A DNA stretch of 64,000 nucleotides, taken from NCBI GenBank assembly GCA_902622875.1, contig CACNRW010000002.1, positions 62,001-126,000 of the forward strand, written 5' to 3'. Below the pieces are notes generated by a model. That model was not told the origin of the DNA. It saw nothing but the letters and a program-made list of their open reading frames with translations, and searched no databases. The DNA comes from an uncultured SAR116 cluster alpha proteobacterium. GTDB taxonomy: Bacteria; Pseudomonadota; Alphaproteobacteria; Puniceispirillales; Marisalimonadaceae. Below are positions 16,999 through 25,699 of the stretch, piece by piece; position 1 is the stretch's first letter, and each line of letters begins with the position of its first letter. Made by a program: the position numbers and the translations under genes.

Positions 16999-18660
16999 TT
17001 AAGTTCTTTCTTTAGTATATTGACCTTTGTTACCGGTACCATATTTTTTTAAAGCACCATTCTCGCCTACAGCACTTGGCCGCTGAAATATCCAGTTCTG
17101 CCAAGCAGATAGCCGACCAAAAATTTTTGTTTCCATTGTTTCTTTTCCTGGAAATCTTAAGTTAGACTCCATACCAACCATAGAATCAGGAGAAAAACTA
17201 CTTCTTTCTTCTAAAAACACTCTTATTTCGTCATCCCAATCAATGTCATCAAACTTAAAAGTTATTAAACCTAAATCATGAGCCTCTTGGGCTAAAATAT
17301 GTTTTTCAAGATTTTGTTTTGCTAACAAGATTTGTTCTGGAGATCCAATAAATCTTGTGTCTAATCTGGGCATATCATTTGACATTAAGAAATTTCCAAA
17401 ATTAGAGTTTGATAAGATAATTGATGCTTGCTTATCATCATATTCTTCAAATTCTCCTTCAGCCATGTAACTTCTGTCAGCAGCAAAAATTAATTCAGAT
17501 AAAAATCCTGCATAACAAGAATTTGGTTCAATTAAACTTATTAACGTTCTTGATGTAAGATCAATTCTTTTGAAAATTCTTGTCCAAAAAAATGATATTT
17601 CTCTGATAAACCAATGATTTTTGTAAAGTTCAAAAATTTTATCATAGGATAAAATATTTGAAATTTCGCCGTAGGTTTTGAAAATAATAATTCCTATTTC
17701 TAACTCGTTAAATCTTAAATTTAAAATTGCATCATCTAATTCTCGTGCACATCTTAAAAGCCAAAACTGATCACCTTCAGATACAATATCATTGATATCT
17801 TTTGGAGCCCTTTCTAGAGGTGCATTAATGGAAATAGTAGCAGACTTTTTTTCTCTATCTATTACAACTGATAATGTTGAATAAATTATATTTTCATTGT
17901 TGACATTATTTTTTTGTATATTCTTTAGTTTAATACCAACCAAATTATCAGCTTGTTTTTTATTGGAAGATTTTTCCTTAATCAGTAAATTAAGTTCATC
18001 ATTTAATGAAGTTTTTTTTGTGATTGTATCGACCAAACGCCAGTCTTTCGCTTTTTTAGCTTTTACACCTTCCTCCATAGTACAAAACACATCGGCAAGA
18101 TCTCTTCTTATTTTTCGCTTGTCTGTAAGTCTAGTTAAACCACCTGTGCCTGGAAGGACAGCTAGAAGTGGGACTTCAGGTAATGATATGCTAGATGATC
18201 CGTCGTCTACTAGAATAATGTGATCGCATGCAAGAGCAAGTTCGTATCCACCACCTGCACATACACCTTCAACTAAACATATAAAAAATTGGGATGATTC
18301 CTTAAAAGAATTTTCTAAAAAGTTTCTAGTTTCATTTGTAAACTTACAAAAGTTTACTTTATGAGCATGATCTGATGATGCAAGCATTTTTATATTTGCC
18401 CCGGCGCAAAAGGCTTTATCATTCCCAGATTTTATTATAACAGAATTTACATTTGGATGTTCAAACCTTATTCTTTGAACAGCGTCTGCAAGTTCTATAT
18501 CTACACCTATGTCATAACTGTTTAATTTTAATTTATAGCCCTCAAAAAAACCTGCATCTTCATTTACCTTCATTATTAGAAAAGCACAACTACCCTCAAT
18601 CAATAACTCCCAATGTTTATAGACATTAGGATTAGTCTCAAAGTTAATTTTAGGTTTCAT
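16999..18660 (-). CDS. boxC: BoxC, 2,3-epoxybenzoyl-CoA dihydrolase
   Basis: At 553 residues the protein has the size of BoxC, a crotonase-fold enzyme that opens the ring of 2,3-epoxybenzoyl-CoA with two waters to give 3,4-dehydroadipyl-CoA semialdehyde and formate. Seen in the N-terminal half: DKAFCAGANIKML and VCAGGGYELALACDHIIL, the oxyanion-hole segments of crotonases, then LPEVPLLAVLPGTGG. The C-terminal half is a second, diverged crotonase-like region ending with SAWQNWIFQRPSAVGENGAL, typical of BoxC. GAGGAAAG precedes the ATG. It lies directly upstream of boxB. The next enzyme, the semialdehyde dehydrogenase BoxD, is absent from the window. Confidence 0.95.
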   Translation of the reverse strand: MKPKINFETNPNVYKHWELLIEGSCAFLIMKVNEDAGFFEGYKLKLNSYDIGVDIELADAVQRIRFEHPNVNSVIIKSGNDKAFCAGANIKMLASSDHAHKVNFCKFTNETRNFLENSFKESSQFFICLVEGVCAGGGYELALACDHIILVDDGSSSISLPEVPLLAVLPGTGGLTRLTDKRKIRRDLADVFCTMEEGVKAKKAKDWRLVDTITKKTSLNDELNLLIKEKSSNKKQADNLVGIKLKNIQKNNVNNENIIYSTLSVVIDREKKSATISINAPLERAPKDINDIVSEGDQFWLLRCARELDDAILNLRFNELEIGIIIFKTYGEISNILSYDKIFELYKNHWFIREISFFWTRIFKRIDLTSRTLISLIEPNSCYAGFLSELIFAADRSYMAEGEFEEYDDKQASIILSNSNFGNFLMSNDMPRLDTRFIGSPEQILLAKQNLEKHILAQEAHDLGLITFKFDDIDWDDEIRVFLEERSSFSPDSMVGMESNLRFPGKETMETKIFGRLSAWQNWIFQRPSAVGENGALKKYGTGNKGQYTKERT

Positions 18661-18711
18661 TTCTTTCCTCAGTTTAGGCTTCCAATATATATCTTTAGTA
18701 AAATCGCTAGT

Positions 18712-19491
18712 CTACAAAAGATTAATAATAAAATCATGTATAAATTTCAATGTTATATCTGGATATTTATTTAAGGGGTTATGACCACAGTCTTTTATTG
18801 TTTTTTTTGTAAAAGGTACCTTGATGTTTTTTTGAATAACATTGAGCTGCTCTATTGATCCATAAGGGTCATTCAAACCTTGAATTCCTAAAACTGGGGT
18901 TTTAATTTCTGAAATATGATTAGTTATATTCCAATCTTTAAAGTTTTTATCTAACCAGACATCGCTCCAGCCATAAAACGCATTGTCAACGTCAATATGA
19001 TATTTTTCCAATTTTGAACGAAGTGATCCATGCTCATATTGATAACGTGTTTTTTCAATTGCTTTGAGGTTATCATCTTCTATAAAAAAATGAGGGGCTA
19101 AAAGAACAGTGCCTATTAAATTATTTATTGTTTTACCTCTACTACCTAATGCTGCAATTGTTCCACCATCACTATGACCAATTAAAAAGTAATTTTTAAT
19201 TTTAAGTTTTTGAATAAGAATAGGTAAATATTTCTCTGCTTCAATTGTCATATAATTAAGTGGTCTTGGCAACTCAGAATTAGATGATTTTCCATATCCA
19301 AATCTAGAGTAGACCACTACATTTAAATTTGTTTTTTCATAAATTAATTGTGGAATTTGTCTCCACATAGCTACAGAGCCAAGACCTTCATGTAACAAAA
19401 TTAAAACTGGAGAGTTATTAGAAAAGTCTCCGTAGGTTAAATATTCTAGCCGTTTGTTATTGATTTTTAAAAATGATGATTTAATTTTCAT
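18712..19491 (-). CDS. Alpha/beta hydrolase of the box cluster
   Basis: The 259-residue alpha/beta-fold hydrolase has the oxyanion segment LLHEGLGSVAMW, the nucleophile elbow GHSDGG and a C-terminal DCGHNPL carrying the catalytic His. Such hydrolases are often found in box operons, where they may cleave ester, enol-lactone or CoA-thioester side products; the exact reaction is not established. It has no signal peptide and should be cytosolic. It lies between benzoate-CoA ligase (11 nt) and boxC (51 nt) in the same operon, which supports a role in benzoyl-CoA metabolism. Confidence 0.88.
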   Translation of the reverse strand: MKIKSSFLKINNKRLEYLTYGDFSNNSPVLILLHEGLGSVAMWRQIPQLIYEKTNLNVVVYSRFGYGKSSNSELPRPLNYMTIEAEKYLPILIQKLKIKNYFLIGHSDGGTIAALGSRGKTINNLIGTVLLAPHFFIEDDNLKAIEKTRYQYEHGSLRSKLEKYHIDVDNAFYGWSDVWLDKNFKDWNITNHISEIKTPVLGIQGLNDPYGSIEQLNVIQKNIKVPFTKKTIKDCGHNPLNKYPDITLKFIHDFIINLL

Positions 19492-19502
19492 TACTTGATT
19501 AA

Positions 19503-21056
19503 CTATCTTAATTTGAACCGTTGAACTTTACCTGTAGCTGTTTTAGGAAGGTCATCAACGAAATTTATCCATCTTGGATATTTCCATTTACCAATTTTAT
19601 TTTTTACATGTTCTTTTAAAATATTTTCTTTATCACTTTTTGTTACGTTCTCATTTAAAATAACAAATGCACAAGGTTTATCTAATCCCGCAGTATCTTG
19701 TTTTACAACAACAGCAGCTTCCAGGACTATTTCGTGTGATACTAATGCTTGTTCAACTTCAAATGGTGAAATCCATATTCCACTGACTTTGAACATGTCA
19801 TCCGTTCTTCCGCTGTAGATAAATTTTCCGTCTTCTAGTTTTTCATATTTATCTCCAGTTCTTGTCCATTCTCCTTCGAATGTTTTTCTGGATTTTGTAA
19901 GTTTGTTCCAATATGCGATTGCGGAGGAATTACCTTTTACAAGCAATTCGCCTATTTCTCCTACATTAACCTCTTCGTTTTTTTCATTAACTAATCGTAA
20001 TTTATATCCTGGAACAGCACTACCAGAAGTTCCATAAACTATATCATCAGGCTTGTTAGATAAAAAAATATGTAACATTTCGGTTGATCCAACACCATCT
20101 AATATGTCTACTCCTGTAATGCTTTTCCAATCTTGACCAATTTGAGAAGGAAGTGCTTCACCAGCAGACACACATATCCTAAGGTTTTCAAAATTAGTGT
20201 TATTCTCCTTTCTTAAACTTACTAACATTGCTGCGTAAATTGTAGGCACGGCAAATAAAATTGTTGGTTTTATTTTATTCATTATATCATTAACACTATC
20301 TGGGGTAGGTCTTAATGGGAAAAGGGCGGTGGTTGCGCCAATACCCATAGGAAATGTCATGGCATTACCTAAACCGTATGCAAAAAAAAGTTTAGCTACA
20401 GAAAAAACTATGTCTTTTTCTTTTATTTTTAAAACTTTGAGAGCATATGTTTCAAATGTTTCTAACAAGCTTTTATGAACGTGAATAGTTCCTTTGGGTT
20501 CTCCGGTCGAACCAGAGGAATAAAGCCAAAAAGCTGGTTCATCTCCAGAAACTTTGATTATTTCTTTTTCAACACATAAATCTAATTCGGTAGTAAAATT
20601 TTTAACATCTTTGTTGTTATCACTTTTTCCGATTACAAATATATTATCTATTTGGTTATATAAATCTGGTATATCAAAAATTAAGTCTTTGATTTCTTGA
20701 GATACAAAGATAGTTTTAGCTCTACAGTCATCTAATATAGTTTTGATGATATCTTTAGACAATAATGTATTTATTGGTACGGGTATAACACCAGCTTTTA
20801 TACATCCCCAAAAAATTATTGGAAATTCAATTTGATCTAGAACTAACATTAAGACTCTTTCTTCTCTTCTGACATTTAATTTAGAGAGAAGGTCTATCAT
20901 TTTATTTGTTTGTATCGACAGATCTTTATAGGATATTGATCGACCAATTGACGTTGCTTCAAAAAAAACTTTTTTATTTTTAATTTTAGTATCTAAATGT
21001 CTATCTATAAAGTAATATGCGGCGTTATTCTTTTTATCTATTTTATATTCTTCCAT
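19503..21056 (-). CDS. Benzoate-CoA ligase family protein
   Basis: The 517-residue acyl-adenylating enzyme belongs to the benzoate-CoA ligase branch by its N-terminus (NNAAYYFIDRHL), the stretch RVLMLVLDQIEFPIIFWG and the AMP-binding core YSSGSTGEPKGT. The A8 hinge is GRTDDMFKVSGIWISP and the catalytic Lys is in KTATGKVQRFKLR at the C-terminus. It should convert benzoate or a close analogue (hydroxybenzoate, furoate) to the CoA ester that feeds BoxB. AGGA lies upstream of the ATG. It follows the FAD subunit of the second molybdenum hydroxylase by 14 nt. Substrate choice among aromatic acids cannot be read from sequence. Confidence 0.93.
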   Translation of the reverse strand: MEEYKIDKKNNAAYYFIDRHLDTKIKNKKVFFEATSIGRSISYKDLSIQTNKMIDLLSKLNVRREERVLMLVLDQIEFPIIFWGCIKAGVIPVPINTLLSKDIIKTILDDCRAKTIFVSQEIKDLIFDIPDLYNQIDNIFVIGKSDNNKDVKNFTTELDLCVEKEIIKVSGDEPAFWLYSSGSTGEPKGTIHVHKSLLETFETYALKVLKIKEKDIVFSVAKLFFAYGLGNAMTFPMGIGATTALFPLRPTPDSVNDIMNKIKPTILFAVPTIYAAMLVSLRKENNTNFENLRICVSAGEALPSQIGQDWKSITGVDILDGVGSTEMLHIFLSNKPDDIVYGTSGSAVPGYKLRLVNEKNEEVNVGEIGELLVKGNSSAIAYWNKLTKSRKTFEGEWTRTGDKYEKLEDGKFIYSGRTDDMFKVSGIWISPFEVEQALVSHEIVLEAAVVVKQDTAGLDKPCAFVILNENVTKSDKENILKEHVKNKIGKWKYPRWINFVDDLPKTATGKVQRFKLR

Positions 21057-21070
21057 AATTGAAAGTTCCT

Positions 21071-21904
21071 TTAATTCATATCCATTCTCTTAATGGCTAA
21101 TTCTATTGTCTTAAGTCCTAAATTTCGAACAATTTCTCTTTTATATCTAGCAGAAGTATAGTGATCTGTTTTAGTGTTTAAATCCCATGCAAAATCGTTT
21201 AAACTTTTCTTAATTTCTTTTAAATTATTTGTGCGCCATTCTATAGCTGTAAAATTATCACAAACTCCTCCAACAACAAACCTAACATGATTTTCTTTTG
21301 CAATAGCAGCAAATGATGCCATGGCGAAATCACCATACTTTTCTGAAATTTCTTTGAAAGCGTATCCTGTATTTTTTGTTGCTTTTGGAAATATAACAGA
21401 TGCAACAATTTCATTATCTTTTTTTGAATTTAATAAGGGGCCTAAAAAAAAGTCTTCGGCATTTATTATTCTTTGTGAAGAATAATTCCTTAATTTTACT
21501 TTACCTTTTAAGGCTAAAAAACATAATGGAATTTCAGAGCTAGGGTCTGCATGGCATAGTGAGCCAATTATTGTTCCACGAGCACGATGTTGTTGATGAC
21601 CTATATAAGGAAGGCATTGTGCAATAAGGGGTAAATCTTTTTTTGTTTTATTTCTTATTTCAAGTTCTAGTTGTCTGTAAAGGGGACCTATTTCTATGGT
21701 GTCTTTATGATCAATTAAGTCAATATCATCTTTTATTGTATTTATATCAATCAAAACTTTTGGTTTTGCTATTCGCATATTCATCATAGCAATTAATGAT
21801 TGACCTCCTGCTAAAATCATTGCATCTTTATCATAATTTTTTAGGGCATTTAAGGTTTCTGACCAGTCTTGTGGTTGAAATAAGTCAAAAGAAGCTGGTT
21901 TCAT
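21071..21904 (-). CDS. Molybdenum hydroxylase FAD-binding subunit (CoxM/HmfB-like), module A
   Basis: The 277-residue subunit shows the FAD-binding motifs of the CoxM type: LAGGQSLIAMMNMRIAKP near residue 30 and GTIIGSLCHADPSSEIP near residue 110. It passes electrons between the 2Fe-2S subunit and an acceptor in a heterotrimeric molybdenum hydroxylase. It overlaps the Mo-subunit gene by 4 nt and should be translationally coupled to it. It lacks the Cys-rich insertion of 4-hydroxybenzoyl-CoA reductase (HcrB), so that assignment is disfavoured. With the ligase, 2Fe-2S, crotonase and Mo-subunit genes nearby it resembles hmfB of 2-furoyl-CoA dehydrogenase; this is inference from gene content. Confidence 0.92.
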   Translation of the reverse strand: MKPASFDLFQPQDWSETLNALKNYDKDAMILAGGQSLIAMMNMRIAKPKVLIDINTIKDDIDLIDHKDTIEIGPLYRQLELEIRNKTKKDLPLIAQCLPYIGHQQHRARGTIIGSLCHADPSSEIPLCFLALKGKVKLRNYSSQRIINAEDFFLGPLLNSKKDNEIVASVIFPKATKNTGYAFKEISEKYGDFAMASFAAIAKENHVRFVVGGVCDNFTAIEWRTNNLKEIKKSLNDFAWDLNTKTDHYTSARYKREIVRNLGLKTIELAIKRMDMN

Positions 21905-24882
21905 AGTCGAGACCTAAAAAGATTGATTAAAAAAGCCCAAAAACCTAATTTTTTATTTTTAGGAGACACTGCTTTCGCTAGTTGATCCAAAACTTGATTT
22001 AAAATTATTTTAGCTGCTACGTTCAAAAACCGATTACCAATTGCAGCAATTTTTCCAGAAACTTCTACTTCGTAATAATAGTCTAAAATAGTTCTGGCTT
22101 GTTCGGTTTTTTTAAGTGTTATTTTACCTTCACCTGTTGCAGTTCCTAGACTTCCTGTTGCACTTCCTTTTAATTTAAAACTAATTGGTTTTACTAGATC
22201 TGATAACTCAACTAAAAAGTCATATTTTCCTGTAATTGGACCAAAATTGATATTAATTTCTCCTGTATATAAGTTTGGTTCTTTTATTTGTATATTTTTT
22301 GATCCTGGTAAAGCTTTAATTAATGTTTCAGGGCTTAAAATGTTCTCCCAAACTAATTTATAATTCATATTTACAGACTTTGAACCTTGTCCATTGATTA
22401 AATGATTTTTGTCTACATTTACAACTAATTTTTTTGAAAAACTTGACTTAGATCTCTGTTTTTCTTTTTTATGATCTGTTAAATATGTATATATTTTAGA
22501 ATGTGTTAATGGCAGTGTAATATTTTCTATACCCAAAGCATCTGAGGCGGCATTTGCAATAGCAACTGGAGTAGACATACAATTTCCTTCACCTAAACCC
22601 TTGGCTCCTAATGGTGTAAATGGACTAGGGGTTTCAATATGAATAATAGTAGGTTTTATAATTTCACAAGTTGAGGGAAGTAAATAATCTGTAAACGAAC
22701 CACTTAAAAAAGATCCATCTTCATTATATTTAAATTCCTCATACAAAGCTGCACCAACGCCATGAGCAAAAGCTCCATATATCTGGCCGTTGGCGAGCAA
22801 AGGATTTAAAATTTTTCCAGCATCATGTCCTGTAATATATCGATCTATTTTTGTTTTTCCCGTTGTAGGATCAATTTCAAGGCCACAAACGTCAAAAACA
22901 AATCCATACGCTAGTGAACCGTTGATTTGATCGTTTTGATTTGGTGGTTTTAATTCTTGAGGAGACCATTGCACAACTTCTTGCAATCCATTTTTTGAAC
23001 TTTCATTAATTGGACTTGGAGACCAATGTTCATTACCTCCTAACCTGTTAAAAGGAATTTTATTGTCAATATTATTTTTATCTAAAACATAGTTGTTTTC
23101 AAAAACTAGGTTTTCGGTTTTGCAGTTTAATTTAGATGAAGCAATTAAAGCTAACTTAGTTTTTAGTTTTTTAGCTGCTAAAGCAGCAGTGCCTGCTACA
23201 GCTCCTGCAAAACGGCTTGAATAATTTCCTGCAGCAATTGACCAAGGGTCTTTCTGGGTGTCTAGTTCAGTATTTACATTAACGGTTTCAAAAGAAATAC
23301 CAAATATATCTGCCACAACTTGAGCAATGACAGTTTTGTGTCCTTGACCTTGGGGTAAGCTATCACATGTTACATAGACTCCTCCCATTGGCCCTATTGC
23401 AACGCCAGCACTTGCTATCGCACCTCCCTTGTGCCCTGATTTTTCTCTTTCTTCATATGGAAGGGCTGTCGTAATATAACCCATATTAGAAACAGATGGT
23501 TCAACTACAGCTGTATATCCAATCCCGTATAGTTTACCATTCTTTATAGCTTTTTCTTTTCTTAACTTCATTTCAGAAAATTGTTTAGAACTTATTACTT
23601 TGTTAATTAATTTTGAATATTGTCCTGAGTCAAGTAGGGCTCCAGAAGCAGACTGGTAAGGAAAGTCCTTATCTTTAACAAGATTTAATTTTATTACCTT
23701 TAAATGATCTAAATTTAAAACGTTTGCTATTTTATGGACTAGTCTTTCCAAGGCATAATAATGCTGAGGACCTCCAAATCCTCGATTTAATCCAGTTGGT
23801 GTTTTATTAGTAAGTACAACTCTATTTCTACAAAAAATGTTATCTATTAAATAAGGACCAGATAAGTTACCATGCATTCTATATAAAGATGCAGGTTCAG
23901 GTGCTCTTAAATATGCTCCGACGTCATCTATTTGATCATAATCAAGTGCTAGTATTTTACCGTTCTTTTTAACTGCTGCTTTGATGTTTGTCACTCTATT
24001 AGTCGCTGATGATGCAGCAGTTAAATGCTCTATTCTATCTTCAACCCACTTTACGTTTTTTCCTGAAAGTCTAGAGGCTAAACAAGTAAGAACTATCATA
24101 GGGAGTATGGCTTGCTTAATACCAAAACTACCACCAGAATCTTGATTGGAAATTAGTCTTAATTTATTTTCATTTACATTTAACGATCTAGTAATTACTG
24201 AATGCAAGCTAAACGGACCTTGAAAATTAGAACGCACAGTATATAGAGATTCTTCAGAATTATAATTACTTTGAACAACAAAACCTTCTAATGGTGTACA
24301 ACTATTTCTTGGATATTTTATCTGCAAGTCAACTATTTTATCGGCTTTTTTAAATGCTTCCTTAGGATTTCCATAAGAAAACTCTCTGTCGCTTACAACA
24401 TTATTTACAAGATTTTGATGAACTAACGGAGCATTTTTTGAGGTGGAAATTAAAGTATCAATAACTGGATTAGACTTTTCGTAAATTACCTTTATATTAT
24501 CGACGGCATCTTCTGCAATATATCTATTTTCTGCTAGAACTAAAGCTATAGGTTCTCCAACATATCGAACATATTCAATTGCACATGGCCATACTTCAAT
24601 TTTTGTTCTTAATACAGAAAGTAAAGGTTTAGATATTTTTTTAAAATCTTTACCATCAATTATTAGATTAACTCCAGGGATTGAAGTCGCTCTTGAAGTC
24701 TTTATTTCAATTATTTTTGCGGAAGCATGTTGAGACCTTAATACTGCTACATGTAATGTACCAGGAGGTTGACCAAAATCGTCTCCATAAATACCTTTGC
24801 CAGCAATTAAAGTATCATCTTCTGATCGTTCAATTCCAAAACCAATGTTACATTTAGAATTTTTGTTTAGGACATCATCCAT
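21901..24882 (-). CDS. Molybdenum hydroxylase large subunit fused to a CoxG/SRPBCC domain, module A
   Basis: The 993-residue protein joins a Mo-binding subunit (residues about 1-800) to a C-terminal CoxG-like SRPBCC domain (about 820-970: NYKLVWENILSPETLIKALPG, ATGEGKITL) and a short basic/hydrophobic tail (FWAFLINLFRSRL). The active-site loop reads GLNRGFGGPQ, not the CSFR loop of form I CO dehydrogenase, and GAKGLGEGN carries the catalytic Glu. It should hydroxylate a heteroaromatic or CoA-bound ring with water as oxygen source. CoxG domains are linked to membrane attachment or maturation of such enzymes, so the fusion could tether it to the membrane. Flanking genes suggest an HmfA-like role; the substrate is unproven. 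Confidence 0.93.
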   Translation of the reverse strand: MDDVLNKNSKCNIGFGIERSEDDTLIAGKGIYGDDFGQPPGTLHVAVLRSQHASAKIIEIKTSRATSIPGVNLIIDGKDFKKISKPLLSVLRTKIEVWPCAIEYVRYVGEPIALVLAENRYIAEDAVDNIKVIYEKSNPVIDTLISTSKNAPLVHQNLVNNVVSDREFSYGNPKEAFKKADKIVDLQIKYPRNSCTPLEGFVVQSNYNSEESLYTVRSNFQGPFSLHSVITRSLNVNENKLRLISNQDSGGSFGIKQAILPMIVLTCLASRLSGKNVKWVEDRIEHLTAASSATNRVTNIKAAVKKNGKILALDYDQIDDVGAYLRAPEPASLYRMHGNLSGPYLIDNIFCRNRVVLTNKTPTGLNRGFGGPQHYYALERLVHKIANVLNLDHLKVIKLNLVKDKDFPYQSASGALLDSGQYSKLINKVISSKQFSEMKLRKEKAIKNGKLYGIGYTAVVEPSVSNMGYITTALPYEEREKSGHKGGAIASAGVAIGPMGGVYVTCDSLPQGQGHKTVIAQVVADIFGISFETVNVNTELDTQKDPWSIAAGNYSSRFAGAVAGTAALAAKKLKTKLALIASSKLNCKTENLVFENNYVLDKNNIDNKIPFNRLGGNEHWSPSPINESSKNGLQEVVQWSPQELKPPNQNDQINGSLAYGFVFDVCGLEIDPTTGKTKIDRYITGHDAGKILNPLLANGQIYGAFAHGVGAALYEEFKYNEDGSFLSGSFTDYLLPSTCEIIKPTIIHIETPSPFTPLGAKGLGEGNCMSTPVAIANAASDALGIENITLPLTHSKIYTYLTDHKKEKQRSKSSFSKKLVVNVDKNHLINGQGSKSVNMNYKLVWENILSPETLIKALPGSKNIQIKEPNLYTGEININFGPITGKYDFLVELSDLVKPISFKLKGSATGSLGTATGEGKITLKKTEQARTILDYYYEVEVSGKIAAIGNRFLNVAAKIILNQVLDQLAKAVSPKNKKLGFWAFLINLFRSRL

Positions 24883-24898
24883 TCAAATTTATATCCTA

Positions 24899-25684
24899 TT
24901 AATTACCTTTATAAACAGGTTTTCTTTTCTCAACAAAACTGCTCACTCCTTCTTTAAAATCATTGGAGCTTCTTAACCTACCATAGGTTTCACCTTCTAA
25001 TTCTATGGCAACGTGTAAAGGAGCATCCTGTGAAGTGTTCAGGACAGTTTTAATTGCTCTTTGGGCAAGTGGTGAAACAGAACAAAGTTCTTTAACGAGT
25101 TTACTGGTAGCTTCCTTTAATTTTAAACTTTCAACAACTTCAGACGCAAGTCCCCATTTAAACGCTTCTTCACCAGATATTCTTTTACCTCGCATAATCA
25201 TATCTTTAACACGAGATAAACCAATCATTCTTGCTAATCTAACAGAGCCACCCGAGCCTGGTATCATACCTATTTTCATTTCTGGAAGCGATAATTGAGA
25301 ATTCCTTGTAACAATTCTAAAGTCACATGCCAAAGAAAACTCTAAACCAACACCAAAGCAGTAACCTTGAATAGCTGCAATCACAGGCTTTCTTAATTTT
25401 TCGGGTGTCATAACATTTTGAGCAAGCATTGTAAGTGTTTCAGGTGTTTCTTTCATAAACCCTTCAATATTTCCTCCAGAAGAAAAATTTTCACCTTCAG
25501 CACGTAATACTATAACTCTCACATCTTCGTCATTATCCAAGTTTCTCATAGCTTCTGCCATTTTTATTCTTTGAGAGTATTCAATTACATTAAGCGGAGG
25601 TCTTGATAAAATTACGTCACCTCTTTTATTTTCAGGTGAAACTTTTACTTTAAAACCTTCAAACTCAATTAATTTTTCAGACAA
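24899..25684 (-). CDS. Enoyl-CoA hydratase/isomerase (crotonase) family protein, possible HmfE-like hydrolase
   Basis: The 261-residue crotonase has GENFSSGGNIEGF and IQGYCFGVGLEFSLACDFRIV, the two oxyanion-hole segments, and PEMKIGMIPGSGGSVRLARMIG. Position-specific catalytic Glu residues appear in the third segment (LPEMKIG) as in hydratases. TTG 25684 is the start: AGGAG lies 6 nt before it. It sits between the HpaB-type gene and the CoxG-fused Mo subunit. In furoate clusters a crotonase-family hydrolase (HmfE, 2-oxoglutaryl-CoA hydrolase) occupies this role; alternatively it hydrates a cyclic or unsaturated acyl-CoA. The choice is open. Confidence 0.9.
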   Translation of the reverse strand: MSEKLIEFEGFKVKVSPENKRGDVILSRPPLNVIEYSQRIKMAEAMRNLDNDEDVRVIVLRAEGENFSSGGNIEGFMKETPETLTMLAQNVMTPEKLRKPVIAAIQGYCFGVGLEFSLACDFRIVTRNSQLSLPEMKIGMIPGSGGSVRLARMIGLSRVKDMIMRGKRISGEEAFKWGLASEVVESLKLKEATSKLVKELCSVSPLAQRAIKTVLNTSQDAPLHVAIELEGETYGRLRSSNDFKEGVSSFVEKRKPVYKGN

Positions 25685-25699
25685 TTATTACTCCTATTG

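Noticed and set aside
21071-21904. 4-hydroxybenzoyl-CoA reductase (HcrABC) feeding the box pathway
   Set aside because: The FAD subunits of modules A and B have normal length and lack the Cys-rich insertion that binds the extra 4Fe-4S cluster of HcrB.
21901-24882. CO dehydrogenase (CoxL form I) assignment for the large hydroxylase subunits
   Set aside because: The active-site loops read NRGFGGPQ, YRGVGRP and FRGFGVPQ in the three subunits; none has the CSFR sequence required for form I CO oxidation.
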